A stretch of 64,000 bases of DNA from Blautia schinkii (lineage in GTDB: Bacteria > Bacillota > Clostridia > Lachnospirales > Lachnospiraceae): NCBI RefSeq assembly GCF_013304825.1, contig NZ_JAAWUO010000004.1, positions 62,001 to 126,000 on the forward strand. The letters run 5' to 3'. How positions within the stretch are numbered: the stretch's first letter is position 1; every line of letters starts with the position of its first letter. Shown here piece by piece: positions 7,863-16,652 of the stretch. Under the pieces are notes generated by a model. That model had not been told where the DNA came from and did no database searches. It saw only the letters and a list, made by a program, of their open reading frames with translations. Made by a program: the position numbers and the translations under genes.

Positions 7863-9011
7863 TTATTTCCTCCTGTTCAATAATTCATGCATATATGTCA
7901 TTAACACAAGCAGGATCAGCAGATATACCGGCAATAACCGGATAGATATGTGATTTGCGATCAGACCAAACAGTGGCGGCATCAGACAGGTTCCTATGTA
8001 AGCACTTGCCATCTGCACCCCAATGATTGCCTGGGAACGTTCCGCTCCAAAATGTTCCGGTGTGGAATGAATGATACATGGATATACCGGCGCACAGCCA
8101 AGTCCGATCAGGGAAAATCCAATCAGAGAAGCGGTTTTTCCAAAAGGAAGCAGCATGATCAGGATTCCCGCAAAAATAATTGCCTGTCCCATCCGGATCA
8201 TCTGTGCATCTTTAAGCTTCATGGCAATAAAACCATTGATACCACGTCCGATCGTAATACCAATGCAGAACATTCCCGCAAAAGAAGCGGCTGTTTCTGC
8301 ATCCACACCTTTTGCCAGGTTCAGATAGCTGCTCGCCCAGAGCATTGTTGTCTGCTCCACTGCACAATAGCAGAAAAAACAAAGCATGATTGCCTTTGCC
8401 CCTGGAATGGCAATGATCTCACGAAGTGAAAGAGACTTGCTTTTTGCCTGTTCCTCTTCTGATCCACTCTGTTTCTTCCATTTTGGAAAGCTGAATACAA
8501 GAACAGCTGTGAGTACGATCTGCAGCAGAGATATGATCCGGTATCCACTGTTCCAGGTCGCACCTCCGGTAAGCACTGCTCCCATAATGTACGGTCCCAG
8601 TGTCGCGCCAACGCCCCACATGCAATGCAGCCAGCTCATATGCTTACTTGCATAATGTAAAGCCACATAGTTGTTCAGAGAGGCATCTACACTTCCTGCG
8701 CCAAGTCCATACGGTATCGCCCATAAACACAGCATCCAGAAACTGTGGCTGATTGAAAATCCCCACAGTGCAAAAGCTGTGATTCCTACACTTACTGCAG
8801 TTACTTTGCCTGTCCCGAATTTCTTCGTAAGACGGTCACTCTGCAGACTGGAAATGATCGTTCCAAACGCAATGATCATGGATATCATTCCCGCGTAAGA
8901 TACCGGAACCTGGAATTCCGGATACATATCCGGCCATGCCGCTCCAAGAAGCGCGTCCGGAAGTCCAAGGCTGATAAATGAAAGATATATGATTCCTAAT
9001 AACAAACTCAT
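7863..9011 (-). CDS. MFS transporter
   Basis: 382 residues and about 12 hydrophobic segments. The sequences FISLGLPDALLGAAWPDMY, SDRLTKKFGTGKV (loop 2-3 motif) and PYGLGAGSVDASLNNYVALH place it among FucP/YfkF-like major facilitator proteins. It is the first gene of a two-gene operon with degV. The substrate is not evident. Full-length and apparently intact. Confidence 0.85.
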   Translation of the reverse strand: MSLLLGIIYLSFISLGLPDALLGAAWPDMYPEFQVPVSYAGMISMIIAFGTIISSLQSDRLTKKFGTGKVTAVSVGITAFALWGFSISHSFWMLCLWAIPYGLGAGSVDASLNNYVALHYASKHMSWLHCMWGVGATLGPYIMGAVLTGGATWNSGYRIISLLQIVLTAVLVFSFPKWKKQSGSEEEQAKSKSLSLREIIAIPGAKAIMLCFFCYCAVEQTTMLWASSYLNLAKGVDAETAASFAGMFCIGITIGRGINGFIAMKLKDAQMIRMGQAIIFAGILIMLLPFGKTASLIGFSLIGLGCAPVYPCIIHSTPEHFGAERSQAIIGVQMASAYIGTCLMPPLFGLIANHISIRLLPVYLLILLVLMTYMHELLNRRK

Positions 9012-9132
9012 TTTTTTGTTCCCCTTATTTTTTCATTTATATTTTGTTATTATACCTGATTTATCCAACTAAATACAATCCTTACGGTAATATATGCCTC
9101 ATATCTTCCACACATATTATTCTTTTCCTGCC

Positions 9133-9712
9133 TCAGATCACCTGGAAATTTTTCCACTTTCCGGATTTCTGTCTCCACAGGAAGATCACGGCTCTGACGA
9201 TCCAGTCACTTACCATTGCAAGTGCAATACCAATCACTCCCATGTCAAATACGATGCCGAGAAGCCAGGATAAAAAGAGCCGCACTACGATCGTGGAGAT
9301 GATTGAAACATACATGGTAAACTTCACATCCCCTGCTGAGCGCAGTCCGTTACTTAAGGCACCCGAAAAAGGATATGCTGTCGCATTGAAAACATTGTGG
9401 ATCAGTACCAGCCAGATTACCAATGGTCACATTTGTCTTTCCAAGGCTTCGATACACAGCTGCACCGGCATTGTATATCGCCAGAGCCGGATAAGAATAG
9501 GCAGAGATTCGAAGATAAGTCACACAGGCATCCATTACAGGAGCCTCTACCTTTCCAAACAGAAGCTGCAGCATCCACCGGTTTCCCACCAATACAAACA
9601 GCATTATCACAACAGAAAAGCCAACTGAAAACAGCAGCAGTTGTTCCAGAAAAAGTGGAATGATCATCTCTTTTATTTTCTGATCTGTAAAAAGTAATGT
9701 TTTCTGCTCCAT
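9133..9712 (-). pseudogene. MATE efflux transporter with two internal deletions
   Basis: The start (LLFTDQKIKEMIIPLFLEQL) is a MATE N-terminus, but it jumps at LLLFSVG straight into FSVVIMLFVLVGNRWMLQLLF, skipping the first helices. The frame continues through YPALAIYNAGAAVYRSLGKT and then is out of frame near 9420. After a +1 shift it resumes at VIWLVLIHNVFNATAYPFSG and finishes with the normal MATE C-terminus (DWIVRAVIFLWRQKSGKW). About 200 of the usual 450 residues remain. Both junctions lie in mutually similar text (EQLLLFS and, by inference, a QLL-FS block), consistent with short-homology deletion. Non-functional. Confidence 0.85.
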
Positions 9713-9907
9713 TTCTGCTTTCCTTTCTCTGTCTTTATGTTTTGTGTATCTATATTATAGATCGCGATTGCTGTCTATATCAAATACCTTATCATCATAG
9801 CTCATTTATGCCTCAAAAGCATATTAAGTCAACTCTTACAATACTTTCTGAATTCTTACTTTTATGGTACAATAAAAATATTCTTGTACATAAGGAGGAA
9901 TTCGATA

Positions 9908-11053
9908 ATGAAAACCCGCAGATTAGGAAAAACAGATCTCCAGGTAAGCGAGATCGGCTTCGGCGGCGAATGGCTGGAGCGGCATCCGGAGGAGGAAAGC
10001 ATTGAACTGATCCACTATGCCTCCTCAAAAGGAATCAACATTCTGGACTGCTGGATGGCGGACCCTAAATCCAGAGATATCATCGGAAAAGGAATCAAGG
10101 ATAACCGCAGTCAGTGGTTTATCCAGGGACATATTGGTTCCACCTGGAAGGATGAACAGTATTTTCGTACCAGAGATATGAAATATGTCCGCCCTGCATT
10201 TGAGGATCTGTTAAAACGTCTGCAGACGGATTATATTGATCTTGGAATGATCCACTATGTTGATTCTGAGGAGGAATGGGAACAGATCCAGCATTCCGAT
10301 TATCTGGACTATATCATGGAATTAAAGGACAAAGGTGTGATCCGTCACATCGGCATGAGCTCCCATAATCCGAAAGTAGCAGTCAAAGCAGCCGAATCCG
10401 GATATGTGGAGATGATTCTTTTCAGCATCAATCCTGCTTTTGACATGCTTCCTGCCAGTGAAAATATCGATACCATGTTTGCAGAGGAATTTGACTCCCA
10501 GCTCAAGGGAATTGATCCGGACCGTGCACATTTATATAATGTCTGCGAACAGAATGATGTGGGAATCACCGTTATGAAGGGCTTTGCCGGAGGCCGGCTT
10601 TTTGATGAAAAACGCTCTCCGTTTGGAGTAACCCTTACACCGATCCAGTGTATCCACTATGCGCTGACACGTCCTGCTGTCTGTTCCATTATGTGCGGAT
10701 ATGACACAAAGGAACAGATCGATGCTGCCACTGCTTATGAAAATGCTTCCGAAGAGGAAAAGGACTATGCATCCATACTGGCCAATGCACCACTGCATTC
10801 CTACCGCGGAGAATGTACCTACTGTGGACACTGCAAGCCCTGCGTATCTGACCTGGATATCGCAATGATCAATAAATTCTATGATCTGGCTACCATGCAG
10901 CCTTCCGTGCCTGCAACCATCCAGTCTCATTACGAGCTTCTGAAACATAAAGCTTCTGAATGTATCGGATGTCAGGCCTGCGAATCCCGCTGCCCCTTCG
11001 GCGTTCCGATCGCAGAGCGCATGAAAAAAACAGCCGAATTATTCGGCTGCTAA
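9908..11053 (+). CDS. Aldo/keto reductase with C-terminal [4Fe-4S] ferredoxin-like domain
   Basis: 381 residues. The N-terminus MKTRRLGKTDLQVSEIGFGG starts an AKR barrel. Catalytic-type residues appear as INILDCWMAD (Asp, with the usual Tyr position altered), a Lys block in DLLKRLQTDYIDLGMIHYVD, and GVIRHIGMSSHNP. The C-terminus holds two Cys clusters: CTYCGHCKPC (~307-316) and CIGCQACESRCPFG (~359-372), as in ferredoxin-fused AKRs. AAGGAGG lies 9 bases before the ATG at 9908; a longer frame from 9884 would place this site inside the gene. Monocistronic, with its own terminator. The substrate is unknown. Confidence 0.88.
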   Translation: MKTRRLGKTDLQVSEIGFGGEWLERHPEEESIELIHYASSKGINILDCWMADPKSRDIIGKGIKDNRSQWFIQGHIGSTWKDEQYFRTRDMKYVRPAFEDLLKRLQTDYIDLGMIHYVDSEEEWEQIQHSDYLDYIMELKDKGVIRHIGMSSHNPKVAVKAAESGYVEMILFSINPAFDMLPASENIDTMFAEEFDSQLKGIDPDRAHLYNVCEQNDVGITVMKGFAGGRLFDEKRSPFGVTLTPIQCIHYALTRPAVCSIMCGYDTKEQIDAATAYENASEEEKDYASILANAPLHSYRGECTYCGHCKPCVSDLDIAMINKFYDLATMQPSVPATIQSHYELLKHKASECIGCQACESRCPFGVPIAERMKKTAELFGC

Positions 11054-11061
11054 ATAATCCA

Positions 11062-11097
11062 AAAGGGTGAGAAGCTTTTTTGAACTTCTCACCCTTT
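11062..11097 (+). terminator. Terminator of the aldo/keto reductase gene
   Basis: AAAGGGTGAGAAG and CTTCTCACCCTTT form a perfect 13-bp stem around a 10-nt T-rich loop. The gene end itself also has a CAGCCGAA/TTCGGCTG hairpin over the stop codon. Confidence 0.8.
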
Positions 11098-11159
11098 ATC
11101 ATTATTGTTTACTTACTGCACAGCTTCATAAAATCTGCCGCAGCTTCCTTCTCATCCGC

Positions 11160-11400
11160 GCAATCGTTACTGTTCAAGGGCTAACTGGACTTAAGAAAAC
11201 CGATGGTGTAAACTGGGAAACAGTTAAAGCCATCGGTTTTCTTTATCCAAATATCCTGGACACTCTGTCAAAAGGAACAGCAGAAAAAACTATAAACACA
11301 GTTTTTTCTGCTGAACATGATTATCCACAATATAAAAAAATAAAAATTCGTCACTTTTTACAATGACTTATGCATACCCTTGAACAGTAACAGGCAATCG
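11160..11400. mobile_element. MITE-like non-coding element with terminal inverted repeats
   Basis: Terminal inverted repeats GTTACTGTTCAAGGG (11166-11180) and CCCTTGAACAGTAAC (11377-11391) match over 15 of 15 bases. GCAATCG occurs at both edges (11160-11166 and 11394-11400), like a 7-bp target duplication, though the right copy is 2 bp away from the repeat. Inside are two strong hairpins: 14-bp arms AAGAAAACCGATGG/CCATCGGTTTTCTT (11193-11243) and 14-bp arms around an 8-nt loop (11278-11313). No transposase is encoded. The right end supplies the last residues of the hybrid histidine kinase gene. Mobility is inferred. Confidence 0.55.
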
Positions 11401-14089
11401 TATGGATCATTTTTTTTACATCCAGTGGTTTGGACAGATGTGCGTTCATACCACAGTCCAGTGCATGGCGTACATCCTCTGCAAAAGCATTAGCGGTCAG
11501 TGCGATGATGGGAATGGAAGAAGCATCCGTCCTGTCAAGCTTCCGGATCTGGCGTGTGGCCTCGTATCCGTCCATCAGAGGCATCATAATATCCATAAGT
11601 ATCACATCAAATGTCCCCTCGGGGTGACGGGAGAAAAGTTTTACAGCTTCCCTACCATTGGATACTGCAGTTACCACAGCACCTTCCTCTTCAAGGAGTA
11701 CCTGTGCCACTTCTCTGTTTATTTCATTATCCTCTGCCAGCAGGATCTTTATGCCCTGAATGGAGTTTCGCTCAGATTCTGGCTCAGAAGAGATATCCGT
11801 TTCTTCTGCCTCTTCAAATGGCAAAGTGATCACAAAAGTACTTCCGATACCCGGAGTACTGGAAATCTCAATGGTACCACCCATCTGTTCAAATAGCGCT
11901 TTGGCAATGCTCATACCCAGTCCGGTGCCATGATATACACTTCGGGCATCCATATTCTCCTGAGTAAAGGGTTCAAAGATCTTCTCCAGATATTCTTTGT
12001 TGATGCCGATTCCCGTATCAGAGATCGTCCATCTGCAGACCAGCTTATGATCATGGGAAGGGAGAGCATGGATCTCCGTATGGATTGCCCCATTTTCTCT
12101 GTTGTATTTGATACAGTTACTGTAAATATTCATCATGGCACGACGGAGGTGCAGAGGGCTGCCGTATACAAAGGGATGTTCGTATATCTCCGGTGCGATA
12201 TGAACGGTGAAATCAATGCCGTTTTTCTGTGCCTGCATATCAATCAGCATCTGTGTCTCTTTTTCATATCTGATCAGATCAAAAGGTTCATGGTTGAGTA
12301 CAAGTCCGCCCTCCTCGATCTTGGACATATCCAGTACATCATTGATAAGAGAGAGCAGATGACTGGCTGAAATGAATGCTTTTTCACGATTACTTTTCAG
12401 GAATCCGATATCATTTTCGTGCTTTTTATCAATTTCCAGCAGACCAATGATCCCATTCAACGGCGTACGCATATCGTGGGACATACGGGAAAGAAAATTG
12501 GATTTCTCTGCATTGGCACGTTCGGCAGTATCAAGAGCTTCTTTGAGAAGCTTCTGGTGTCTGATTTCTGATTCCACCACATCGTCCACATTCAAAAATC
12601 CCAGAACAATGATACCGGAGTCTTCGTTTTTGATAAAGCGGAACTGATAGTAATGGATACCATCCCTGTCATTTATCCGGTAATTCCCCTTGTATTCGGA
12701 CTGACCGGACAAAACACTCATTACATTATCCAGTTCCAGTGATTCTTCCAGCATTGTACGGTCATCCGGATATACACGCTGCCGGATATAGTCTGAGAGG
12801 AAAAGATCATAGGGGTATGTATTGTTGTGTTTTTTGTCCGGAGCAGGGACATCGCGGTCTTCCTGCTTGATCACAGAGAGCGTTTTTTCTCTGGGATTGA
12901 TCAGGTATACGTTCAGGTAGTTGCTGCTCAGTGTCTGGACAATACTTACCTGTGTCTCATAGGCTTCCTGTGTTCTGGTGACATCCTCACCGTAGAGGAT
13001 TGCTTCCAGATGGTTATTGGAAGGATTGAGCAGCAGTCTTGTCACATATTTGGAAAGCCTGGTTATATTGTCATCGTAGAGACAGCGGGAAACTCTGGTG
13101 ACCTCTACCTGACCGTCCTCGTAGCTTTTCATCAGGGAACTGCGGCAAAATGCGTTGATGAAATCGTTTCTGTCCTTTAATACCGGTATAAAAACAGCAG
13201 TCTCTGCAATAAAATGGTCAATGGAAGCGTCAGCATCTATCTTATAGGCCAGGGCAGAAGTGCCTCCGATCTTCAGAATCTTATCATCTGTAAGGTCGAG
13301 ATGAAAGTAGCCGGCAGCATGGGTAATGGATGCCAGAAGAGAGTGGAGCTGATTTTCATAGATTTTGCGTGCTGTCACATCATTGTCTTCACAGGCCACT
13401 GCAATTACGAAATCCCGATAGTCATCGGCGTTTCCGTTTCTGGCAATGAGCAGATAATAGTAATGGACAGTATCTGTGACAACCCTGAAATGGAATTTGA
13501 AAGAGGCTTCCTGAGAAAGTCTTTCCAGCAGGGTTTCATAATTCAGGTGTATGGACACATAGGAACGCTCATCCGGATGAATATATTTCTGGATGAGAAA
13601 ATTAAATGACAGCTTATAGTCTGCATTATCTTTAATATCCGCAAAAGCATCAGTAAATCTGGAACGATATACGGAGATTTTCCCGGTTTCCCGGTTTACG
13701 CCATAAACAGACATGTAGTCAGAAGCAAGCAGGTTGATGGCACCCAGCAGACGGAGAGAGTTCTCACCTGTGGGAATGGACTTTGACAGGCTTTCTCCTT
13801 CGGCTACTGTGCTGAATACAAGTGCATGTCCTCTGCTACCGTCGGGCTGTACAGTCTCTACTGCATCAACTGTCTCATAAATATGACGGATCGGATCCAG
13901 GTAGGTCTTTGGCCCCTGTATCCCCAGTGCTACAGGGCAGGGCGGGCATGGGGAATCAAGCCCCATAAGTGCCTTATAGCATTTCACTCCCGGCTGGAGA
14001 TTGGGGTACAGTTGTTTGGCAGTGTCGTTATAGCTTAGGATATTATAGTCTTTGTCTATGCTGTAATATCCGGATGAGTGTGTGTTCAT
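11351..14089 (-). CDS. Hybrid histidine kinase with PAS-type sensor region and receiver domain
   Basis: 912 residues. The N-terminus has a PAS-like block with a Cys motif (CYKALMGLDSPCPPCPV, ~37-53) and two further PAS/sensor repeats up to ~500. No signal peptide or membrane span is evident, suggesting a cytosolic sensor. HisKA: SRMSHDMRTPLNG with phospho-His ~538. HATPase: N box NIYSNCIKYN (~654), G1 DTGIGI (~691), G2 GTGLGM (~721). Receiver: LLAEDNE and phospho-acceptor in VILMDIMMPLMD (Asp ~833), then KP of HLSKPLD. CAGGAG precedes the ATG. The last 12 or so residues (CYCSRVCISHCKK) are encoded by the edge of the adjacent MITE-like element, so the native C-terminus may have been replaced. 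Confidence 0.9.
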   Translation of the reverse strand: MNTHSSGYYSIDKDYNILSYNDTAKQLYPNLQPGVKCYKALMGLDSPCPPCPVALGIQGPKTYLDPIRHIYETVDAVETVQPDGSRGHALVFSTVAEGESLSKSIPTGENSLRLLGAINLLASDYMSVYGVNRETGKISVYRSRFTDAFADIKDNADYKLSFNFLIQKYIHPDERSYVSIHLNYETLLERLSQEASFKFHFRVVTDTVHYYYLLIARNGNADDYRDFVIAVACEDNDVTARKIYENQLHSLLASITHAAGYFHLDLTDDKILKIGGTSALAYKIDADASIDHFIAETAVFIPVLKDRNDFINAFCRSSLMKSYEDGQVEVTRVSRCLYDDNITRLSKYVTRLLLNPSNNHLEAILYGEDVTRTQEAYETQVSIVQTLSSNYLNVYLINPREKTLSVIKQEDRDVPAPDKKHNNTYPYDLFLSDYIRQRVYPDDRTMLEESLELDNVMSVLSGQSEYKGNYRINDRDGIHYYQFRFIKNEDSGIIVLGFLNVDDVVESEIRHQKLLKEALDTAERANAEKSNFLSRMSHDMRTPLNGIIGLLEIDKKHENDIGFLKSNREKAFISASHLLSLINDVLDMSKIEEGGLVLNHEPFDLIRYEKETQMLIDMQAQKNGIDFTVHIAPEIYEHPFVYGSPLHLRRAMMNIYSNCIKYNRENGAIHTEIHALPSHDHKLVCRWTISDTGIGINKEYLEKIFEPFTQENMDARSVYHGTGLGMSIAKALFEQMGGTIEISSTPGIGSTFVITLPFEEAEETDISSEPESERNSIQGIKILLAEDNEINREVAQVLLEEEGAVVTAVSNGREAVKLFSRHPEGTFDVILMDIMMPLMDGYEATRQIRKLDRTDASSIPIIALTANAFAEDVRHALDCGMNAHLSKPLDVKKMIHTIACYCSRVCISHCKK

Positions 14090-14188
14090 AATTTTATACT
14101 CCTGGTGTTTAGTGCTTTAAAGTATACTCTTTTTACCAAAAAATAGCAATGATAATGGACGAATTTGTAAAGGTTGTACAATGTTTCG

Positions 14189-14216
14189 GTTACTGTTCAC
14201 TCCCAATGTCATTAAC
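14189..14216. repeat. Interspersed 27-28 bp repeat copy (14.2 kb)
   Basis: Starts GTTACTGTTCACTCCC and ends ATTAAC. It belongs to a family with copies at 31875, 34157 and 54552, and its first 11 bases match the terminal repeat at 11166. It lies in the 410-bp gap upstream of the kinase gene. Confidence 0.6.
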
Positions 14217-14330
14217 TTAAGCTATTTGGCAACATTGCTTTGATGAAAAATATTAATAAAAAGATTTGGATGTGATAAAAAAGCGTAGGATGTGAACAAG
14301 ATAGGATGTCTTATTGAATTTTAGGTACAA

Positions 14331-14369
14331 CAAAAAGGCAAAATCAATATTTAACATTGAAATTTGCCT
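14331..14369 (-). terminator. Hairpin terminator at the right flank of the IS
   Basis: Minus-strand arms AGGCAAATTTCAAT and ATTGATTTTGCCT, 7-nt loop, then TTTTTG. It lies outside the predicted IS right end. It may be the original terminator of the interrupted response-regulator operon (inference). Confidence 0.65.
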
Positions 14370-14404
14370 GAAAATGAAATATAGTTAATGTATGAGGTGA
14401 ATTA

Positions 14405-14499
14405 CTCGGCAACTGAGTTACCAGAGCATCTGAATCAAGGCGGGATACCGCCTTTTTTCAGGGTGTATCCATGACACCACTACTGCCTGCTCTTTAGAG
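14405..14499 (-). ncRNA. Candidate omega/reRNA scaffold at the right end of the IS
   Basis: Downstream of tnpB on its coding strand lie a GC hairpin AAGGCGG-tatc-CCGCCTT (14454-14437) and then the right-end stem at 14426-14405. TnpB guide RNAs are known to derive from this place, 3' of tnpB, with the guide taken from flanking DNA. I see only position and structure; no transcription start or processing site can be assigned. Confidence 0.4.
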
Positions 14500-15756
14500 C
14501 TATACAGCTACTTTTATTATTTCCGGTGTTTTCAGTCCGGTTACGGACAGTTCTTTTTTCACTCCGCATACGGAGTGATATTTTCTCAGGATATTATATG
14601 CCCCTACGGCATCTGCGTTATAAACTCTGTTTCCATCCCTGTACAGTCCTCTCTCTTTCCGGTTGGACGGTTCTGCATATCTTTTCCCCACTTCCGGTGA
14701 CAGTGGGCTGCACTGGCTGGTATAACTTTCTTCCTGCTTTACGAAACGGATCCCATATCTTTTCAGCTTATATTCCAGCATGATATAGATCCTGTTATAC
14801 GGCAGACTGTGAAACTTCTGGTTTGTCCTGTGTCCAAGGTCTTTTTCTCTCCGGATGTTCCGGATATCCCCTGCAACAACACACGTGATCCCTCGTTCCC
14901 GGCAGTATTCTGCAAGATACCTTGTGACCTTGTGCAGATAGTCCGTTACTGAGTCTTGTTTTCTCTTATATAACTTCCTGATATGTTTTGATGTGACCGG
15001 ATGTTTTACTCCCTTTCCGAACTGCTGCCCATACCACCGGGCCTGCACCCTTGCGATCTCTTTATGGAAATATCTTTCCAGCGCAAGGTACTTCCTGCCC
15101 AGGATAAACGTCTTCCCATTTCCAGAATCATAACACGTCATAAGGTTGTGAAGCCCCAGATCAATAGACAGTTCATGTCCGTTCTGTGGAAGTTCTTCCT
15201 GGTCAGGGATCTCATAAACAACTATGATTTTACAATTTCCCTTCTCTGGCGGATAGATCTGTATCTGTTTGATCTGATCCATGTCCCTGAAGATCTTATT
15301 TTCAAGGTAAAGAAATCTTTCATGGATCTGATACGTTTCTTCCATATATTTTTTTAATGCCTTTGGAATGGAAAGGCGGACTCTGCCCATATCCCTTTCA
15401 TGCGCGATCCCCATCTGCATATAGGTAATGGGGATACTTTTCTGCTTAAACCGCGGCGGTCTGGGAGTCTCGATCCCTCCGGATCTTTTCAGGGCATAAA
15501 AAGATTTCCATGCCTTGTCCAGCAGCTTACAGACTTCCTGGGCGGTCTGGGACGGGAGCTGTTTATACCACAGATCCTCTTTATGGGCTTTTTTCTGATA
15601 ATACCAGTCCGGATACTGCTCCATCCCGGTTTCTTTGTAATGCTGACGCTCGTAATTACAGACATTCCAGAGCTTGGATGCTGCATAGCACATATGCCCG
15701 ATGAGATTCGCATATTCCCGGCTGACCTTTATGGATGTTTTCTTTGACAGCAGCAT
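14500..15756 (-). CDS. tnpB: RNA-guided endonuclease TnpB family protein, variant without zinc ribbon
   Basis: 418 residues. The N-terminal OrfB helix-turn-helix-like part is followed by the RuvC core: RuvC-I SIDLGLHN (Asp199) and RuvC-III NADAVGAYNI (Asp382). At RuvC-II the usual V-x-E-D is VVAGDIRNI, so Gly296 stands where Glu is expected; Glu328 in MLEYKLKRYGI is a possible substitute. The usual zinc ribbon CxxC...CxxC is reduced to a single Cys in YTSQCSPLSPEVGKRYA. GGAGGAGAGG precedes the ATG. It follows tnpA by 18 bp. TnpB proteins cut DNA at the donor site guided by RNA. Activity of this variant is uncertain. Confidence 0.85.
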   Translation of the reverse strand: MLLSKKTSIKVSREYANLIGHMCYAASKLWNVCNYERQHYKETGMEQYPDWYYQKKAHKEDLWYKQLPSQTAQEVCKLLDKAWKSFYALKRSGGIETPRPPRFKQKSIPITYMQMGIAHERDMGRVRLSIPKALKKYMEETYQIHERFLYLENKIFRDMDQIKQIQIYPPEKGNCKIIVVYEIPDQEELPQNGHELSIDLGLHNLMTCYDSGNGKTFILGRKYLALERYFHKEIARVQARWYGQQFGKGVKHPVTSKHIRKLYKRKQDSVTDYLHKVTRYLAEYCRERGITCVVAGDIRNIRREKDLGHRTNQKFHSLPYNRIYIMLEYKLKRYGIRFVKQEESYTSQCSPLSPEVGKRYAEPSNRKERGLYRDGNRVYNADAVGAYNILRKYHSVCGVKKELSVTGLKTPEIIKVAV

Positions 15757-15774
15757 TTCCTCTCCTCCATCGTA

Positions 15775-16200
15775 TCAGTAAGCTTTGCTCTGATGTTCGA
15801 TATACCTGCGGATATTTTCTTCCGATACAGATCCGACCGTTTCCACATAATAGGAATGGTTCCACAGCTCCCCTTTCCAAAGCTGGTTCCTTATTTCCAG
15901 AAAACGTTCGAAAAGTTTCCTGCCGAAGATCCCCTTCAGGTATTTCACGATCGCAGTTATGGATAATTTCGGAGGGGCTGACACAAAACAGTGTACATGG
16001 TCTCCTTCCCCACATTCAAACAGATGGACCGTAAAGCCCTTATCTTCTGCGATCTCCTGCACCAGTTTCTGCAGATATGCCTCGACCTCCGCATTTAATA
16101 TCTTCCGCCGGTATTTTACCGACCATACCATATGGTAATTAATATTGCACACACAAGTGCGGTAATGTATAAGATTTTCTTTAGTGTACCATGATATCAA
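15775..16200 (-). CDS. tnpA: IS200/IS605 family Y1 transposase TnpA
   Basis: 141 residues. HMVWSVKYRRKIL is the family N-terminal motif. The HUH metal-binding motif is in GEGDHVHCFVSAPP, and the catalytic Tyr is in SEENIRRYIEHQ. Length is normal for the family. The frame opens with TTG at 16200, and GGAA is the only ribosome-binding-like sequence, so the start is approximate. TnpA catalyses single-strand excision and insertion using the end hairpins. It appears intact. Confidence 0.92.
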   Translation of the reverse strand: MISWYTKENLIHYRTCVCNINYHMVWSVKYRRKILNAEVEAYLQKLVQEIAEDKGFTVHLFECGEGDHVHCFVSAPPKLSITAIVKYLKGIFGRKLFERFLEIRNQLWKGELWNHSYYVETVGSVSEENIRRYIEHQSKAY

Positions 16201-16366
16201 AAATTCCGCAACGAAATATCGAACATATTTTCTTTTTTATAATGCTGGATACAGCTTTTTATAGAAAGGGCTTTTATAGAAAGCTTTTATAGGAGAAAAT
16301 TGAACGAAAACCGTTTTGTTATTTCTATTTATTATGAGTGCAGATATGCACAGTTTACGCTTTCAT

Positions 16367-16387
16367 CTCGGTAATTGAATTGCCGAG
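16367..16387. repeat. Left-end hairpin of the IS605-type element
   Basis: CTCGGTAA and TTGCCGAG pair around TTGAA. It lies just upstream of tnpA and matches the stem near the other end (14405-14426), as expected for TnpA recognition structures. Confidence 0.65.
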
Positions 16388-16399
16388 GATTCCCGCTTT

Positions 16400-16567
16400 T
16401 TATCCTAAAAACATCAGATCAATTCCAATATTTTCTCCTAGCATCTGGACTGCCTGATTTCCATTTTCGGCTTCCAGATAATTATAAGTTTCTCCGAGAA
16501 TCTCCTTCAATATATCCCTATTGAGCTTTGCATCATCAACAATCAGTACTCTTTGCCTTTTATCCAT
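16400..16567 (-). pseudogene. Response-regulator receiver fragment truncated by the IS
   Basis: From the ATG at 16567 (AAAGGAAAG upstream) the frame reads MDKRQRVLIVDDAKLNRDIL, then LEAENGNQAVQML and ends IDLMFL-G-stop. These are the acidic pocket (VDD) and the beta-3 strand of a receiver domain, but the phospho-acceptor Asp that should follow DLMFL is missing because IS605 sequence begins there. About 55 of at least 120 residues remain. It is the last gene of the kinase/HPt operon, so its loss removes the output of the phosphorelay. Confidence 0.85.
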
Positions 16568-16652
16568 ATTTTTACTTTCCTTTATACATACGGTTTTTAT
16601 GAAGTTCCAAGCACTTGATTCAAGGCAGAAAGTCATGTCGCATCGCTTAATG

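Larger units (their letters stand above)
14385..16395 (-). mobile_element. IS200/IS605-type insertion sequence (tnpA + tnpB)
   Basis: Holds a Y1 transposase and TnpB on one strand, bounded by imperfect hairpins of similar sequence: CTCGGTAA/TTGCCGAG at 16367-16387 (left end) and CTCGGCAAC/GTTACCAGAG at 14405-14426 (right end). As expected for single-strand transposons, there are no terminal inverted repeats or target duplication. Exact ends are estimated. The left end falls inside a response-regulator gene after its DLMFL residues. The right flank does not resume that gene, so adjacent DNA was also lost or rearranged. Confidence 0.8.

Noticed and set aside
11166-11391. Terminal repeats as a single giant terminator hairpin
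   Set aside because: Arms are 196 nt apart and contain two better internal hairpins; insertion ends explain them better.
16267-16320. CTTTTATAGAAAG-type tandem similarity upstream of tnpA as an insertion boundary
   Set aside because: Only a short local A/T-rich duplication (gcttttatagaaag twice); the hairpin at 16367 is a better end marker.
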